From: Acanthosoma haemorrhoidale
Taxonomy: Eukaryota; Arthropoda; Insecta; Hemiptera; Acanthosomatidae
Length of the DNA: 64,000 nucleotides
NCBI GenBank assembly: GCA_930367205.1
Contig: OV884013.1
Location: 91,885,333-91,949,332, forward strand
Direction: 5' to 3'
In this document: one piece after another, positions 62,190-64,000 of the stretch
How the letters are laid out: the number at the start of each line of letters is the position of its first letter
Numbering within the stretch: position 1 is the first letter of the stretch
Made by a program: the position numbers and the translations under genes
The notes under the pieces: generated by a model
Databases searched by the model: none
The model's input: the letters and a program-made list of their open reading frames with translations, nothing else
Told to the model about the DNA's origin: nothing

Positions 62190-62325
62190 AATTTCTCCCC
62201 TGAAGGACTACATTTGGCACTTACGGAATCATGGCATTAATACGTCCGATTACTACATCGGCGGTTGTAAATCTTTTAATGTCGGGTTTCTCAGGAATCG
62301 CCGATCCGACGAGGTGAACATTTGA
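62131..62325 (+). CDS. Possible small secreted peptide (64 residues), unrecognised
   Basis: Starts MDLLSNYFLLLAMLFFNVEG, a typical signal-peptide pattern with likely cleavage near residue 20, followed by 44 residues including LKDYIWHLRNHGIN, SDYYIGGCKSFNV and a basic FLRNRRSDEVNI end. There is one Cys and no recognisable hormone or antimicrobial motif. A TATA box lies upstream and a block including the start is duplicated at 60705-60815. It could be a real peptide gene, a dead copy, or chance. The amino acid similarity cannot be judged without a search. Confidence 0.35.
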   Translation: MDLLSNYFLLLAMLFFNVEGISPLKDYIWHLRNHGINTSDYYIGGCKSFNVGFLRNRRSDEVNI

Positions 62326-63593
62326 ATACGATAGGTTAGCCTAATTGGTTCACACATGATATACCGCTCGAAGGAGGGATTATGACCGGTTTACGACTTT
62401 GGAAAGCCTCACTTCCTGAGATGAGAAAGCACGTCCGTTCTTGCCCGTAGTCAGTATATCAAGGCAGCGTTGTCCGTAAGACCGACTGACCGACTCTTCT
62501 GCTCCTCGACTTCCTCCACACTCTTATGCAACCTTCCTCGGTCCGAGTTGCGACATCTTCCAGTCCGGCACCGCGCTGGGAACTGGGAACGTACTGGATC
62601 ACTTTCATTAAGTGCAATCTACATAGAAGGATCCTGCCTTTGCGTAACTGTACGCCATTGTTCTTGTATCTCGGTCTGGCCCAGTTCACTACGCACTGTA
62701 TGCAGTTACACACTCAGCGGTTAGCGACAGCCACAGGGGCTGTCTACAGGTCACCACCAGTCTACTAAAACTCTTGAAAATTACTGAGGCAATCGCAAAA
62801 TAAATTCTTGTTCCCCTAGCTGAGAATTGAATCCGTTCGAGGAAAAATGACTTGTAAGTACGACCCAGAACGTAGTGTTTCTCGCTTCTCCATTTTGTAG
62901 CTTATCAAATAAAACCCTAGTTATTTTTTATAAATAATGCTTAATTGTATTTGTTATAATAACAATGTCACTGAAAATCGTCTTCTAATCTATTAAATAA
63001 AATATTGTTAAAAAAATTATTGAAATCGTCTGGCATTAAAAACGTGATTTCTATTATTGGCTCCCAGTGCTTTATTTATTGAAATTTATTTTAAATTATT
63101 TTTGCATCACGTGCTTTAACGTGCTGTAATAACGGTGATAAAATCAGAACATCTAATTCTAAATAATATTTGAACTTTGCCTTGATTGAATTTGATATTG
63201 AAAATTAAAAGTTTAAATGATAGTGAAAGTTTTTTTTTTCCATCTATCCCATTACTGTATTTTAAACCATCAAAGTCCAATTGGTCAGAAATATCATGTT
63301 ACCAATTCTTGAGCAGCCCTATTAAGCTAAAGGCGTGAAAAATTCTATGGGATTTCACTTTCACTCAAGTTGTAACAACCTGAAAAATAATAATCCTACA
63401 GAGAATAGTTTAAATTTTTATATGACAGGGTCGGCGTGACATTGTACAGTAGAAAATTCTTTTTAAAAAAGGACTATCAGCTGAATCTAGTACTAATTCA
63501 GCTAAACGTTTATTGTATTGATAAGACTTTTACATTTATTTATTATTATTACTCCATATACCCACTTATGTTGGATATATTCTATATATCTAA
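62326..63593. other. GC-richer block, then AT-rich DNA
   Basis: 62330-62770 is notably GC-richer than its surroundings and open on both strands (plus 62470-62768), without any family signature. From 62800 on AT-rich sequence returns with nothing recognised. Confidence 0.45.
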
Positions 63594-63731
63594 GTCAATG
63601 AAGGAGTAAAAGTTACATCTGTTGGGGTCCTCGACCATAGTGAGATTGAAGGAAACGAAAAATCAGATGGAGCTGCAAAAGTGTCTACTTTACTGACGTC
63701 ACTCGGACATACACATAAAGGGGATATTTAA
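63594..63731 (+). mobile_element. RNase H remnant of a non-LTR retrotransposon
   Basis: The plus-strand frame reads VGVLDHSEIEGNEKSDGAAK before a stop at 63729-63731. This matches the last RNase H block (pattern VPGH.GI.GNE.AD.LAK), with the catalytic Asp kept but the PGH start eroded. Nothing else of the element is readable nearby. It is a dead fragment. Confidence 0.75.
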
Positions 63732-64000
63732 TATAAATATTAGCAATTTGACAAATTACTGTTATTCAAGAAGTTGACAACAAACTACAATAAATGAAAT
63801 ACAAAGTAGGCCTTGGACTAAATAATTTAGGAATAACTGACGTGAAGAATTTATACGTGATGAAATTTGGTTTACATATTGTTGGGTATAGTAAGTTCAA
63901 AATATTTAAATAATAAGAATAATTCTAAATAAACTATTCAACGACAAAGTTAATTTTTAAAAAATTTTTTTCACACCAAATTGTGTTGTCTGTTTATCAT
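63732..64000. other. AT-rich end of window
   Basis: Probably further decayed retrotransposon sequence or plain intergenic DNA. No frame is open for a useful length. Confidence 0.5.

Noticed and set aside
62459..62768. Three overlapping frames in the GC-richer block
   Set aside because: Open on both strands because of GC content. No frame shows a domain or convincing start, so only the block is noted.

Overview
The window is eukaryotic nuclear DNA, almost certainly from an insect. It is strongly AT-rich. It holds one multi-exon gene with GT-AG introns, one insect-type structural cuticle protein gene, and a large, mostly decayed repeat load (copia-like LTR elements, hAT and non-LTR remnants, tRNA-like short repeats). 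The order Hemiptera is only a guess from the style of the cuticle gene and the long introns. No rRNA, CRISPR, operon or prokaryotic gene is present.

Layout. (1) 1843-10881, plus strand: nine consecutive coding exons of an angiotensin-converting-enzyme-like protein (peptidase family M2). Every junction is in phase and the exons encode about 442 residues, from the N-terminal helical region to just before the last roughly 100 residues. The first and last exons were not found in the window. The zinc motif is HEMTH rather than HEMGH, and a substrate-contact histidine is replaced by glutamine. Intron 7 carries a GC-rich, antisense, coding-like block with a GA microsatellite. (2) 12600-13160: a decayed non-LTR reverse transcriptase, minus strand. 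(3) 16270-16915: two fold-back or tRNA-like elements, one with its A-box region expanded into five 26-bp tandem copies. (4) 18961-20152, minus strand: a cuticle protein gene with about 19 PYPV motifs flanked by Gly/Tyr-rich blocks. A good 67-nt intron, a signal peptide and a TATA box can be seen. (5) 20981-31600: intergenic DNA with unrecognised decayed coding segments and dispersed repeats. (6) 31660-33190: a broken hAT transposase interrupted by a solo copia-type LTR with a perfect 5-bp target duplication. (7) 38276-40299: a gag-only, internally deleted copia-like element on the minus strand, again with a perfect target duplication. (8) 40300-59760: almost 20 kb with no gene I can support. 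(9) 59767-62325: a duplicated block holding another solo LTR and a small signal-peptide ORF whose duplicate has a stop at codon 4. (10) 63594-63731: a non-LTR RNase H remnant.

Functionally only the ACE-like gene and the cuticle gene look like intact host genes. They are convergent and there is no sign that they work together. The rest is an insertion record that can be read in unusual detail because three LTR insertions keep exact target-site duplications.
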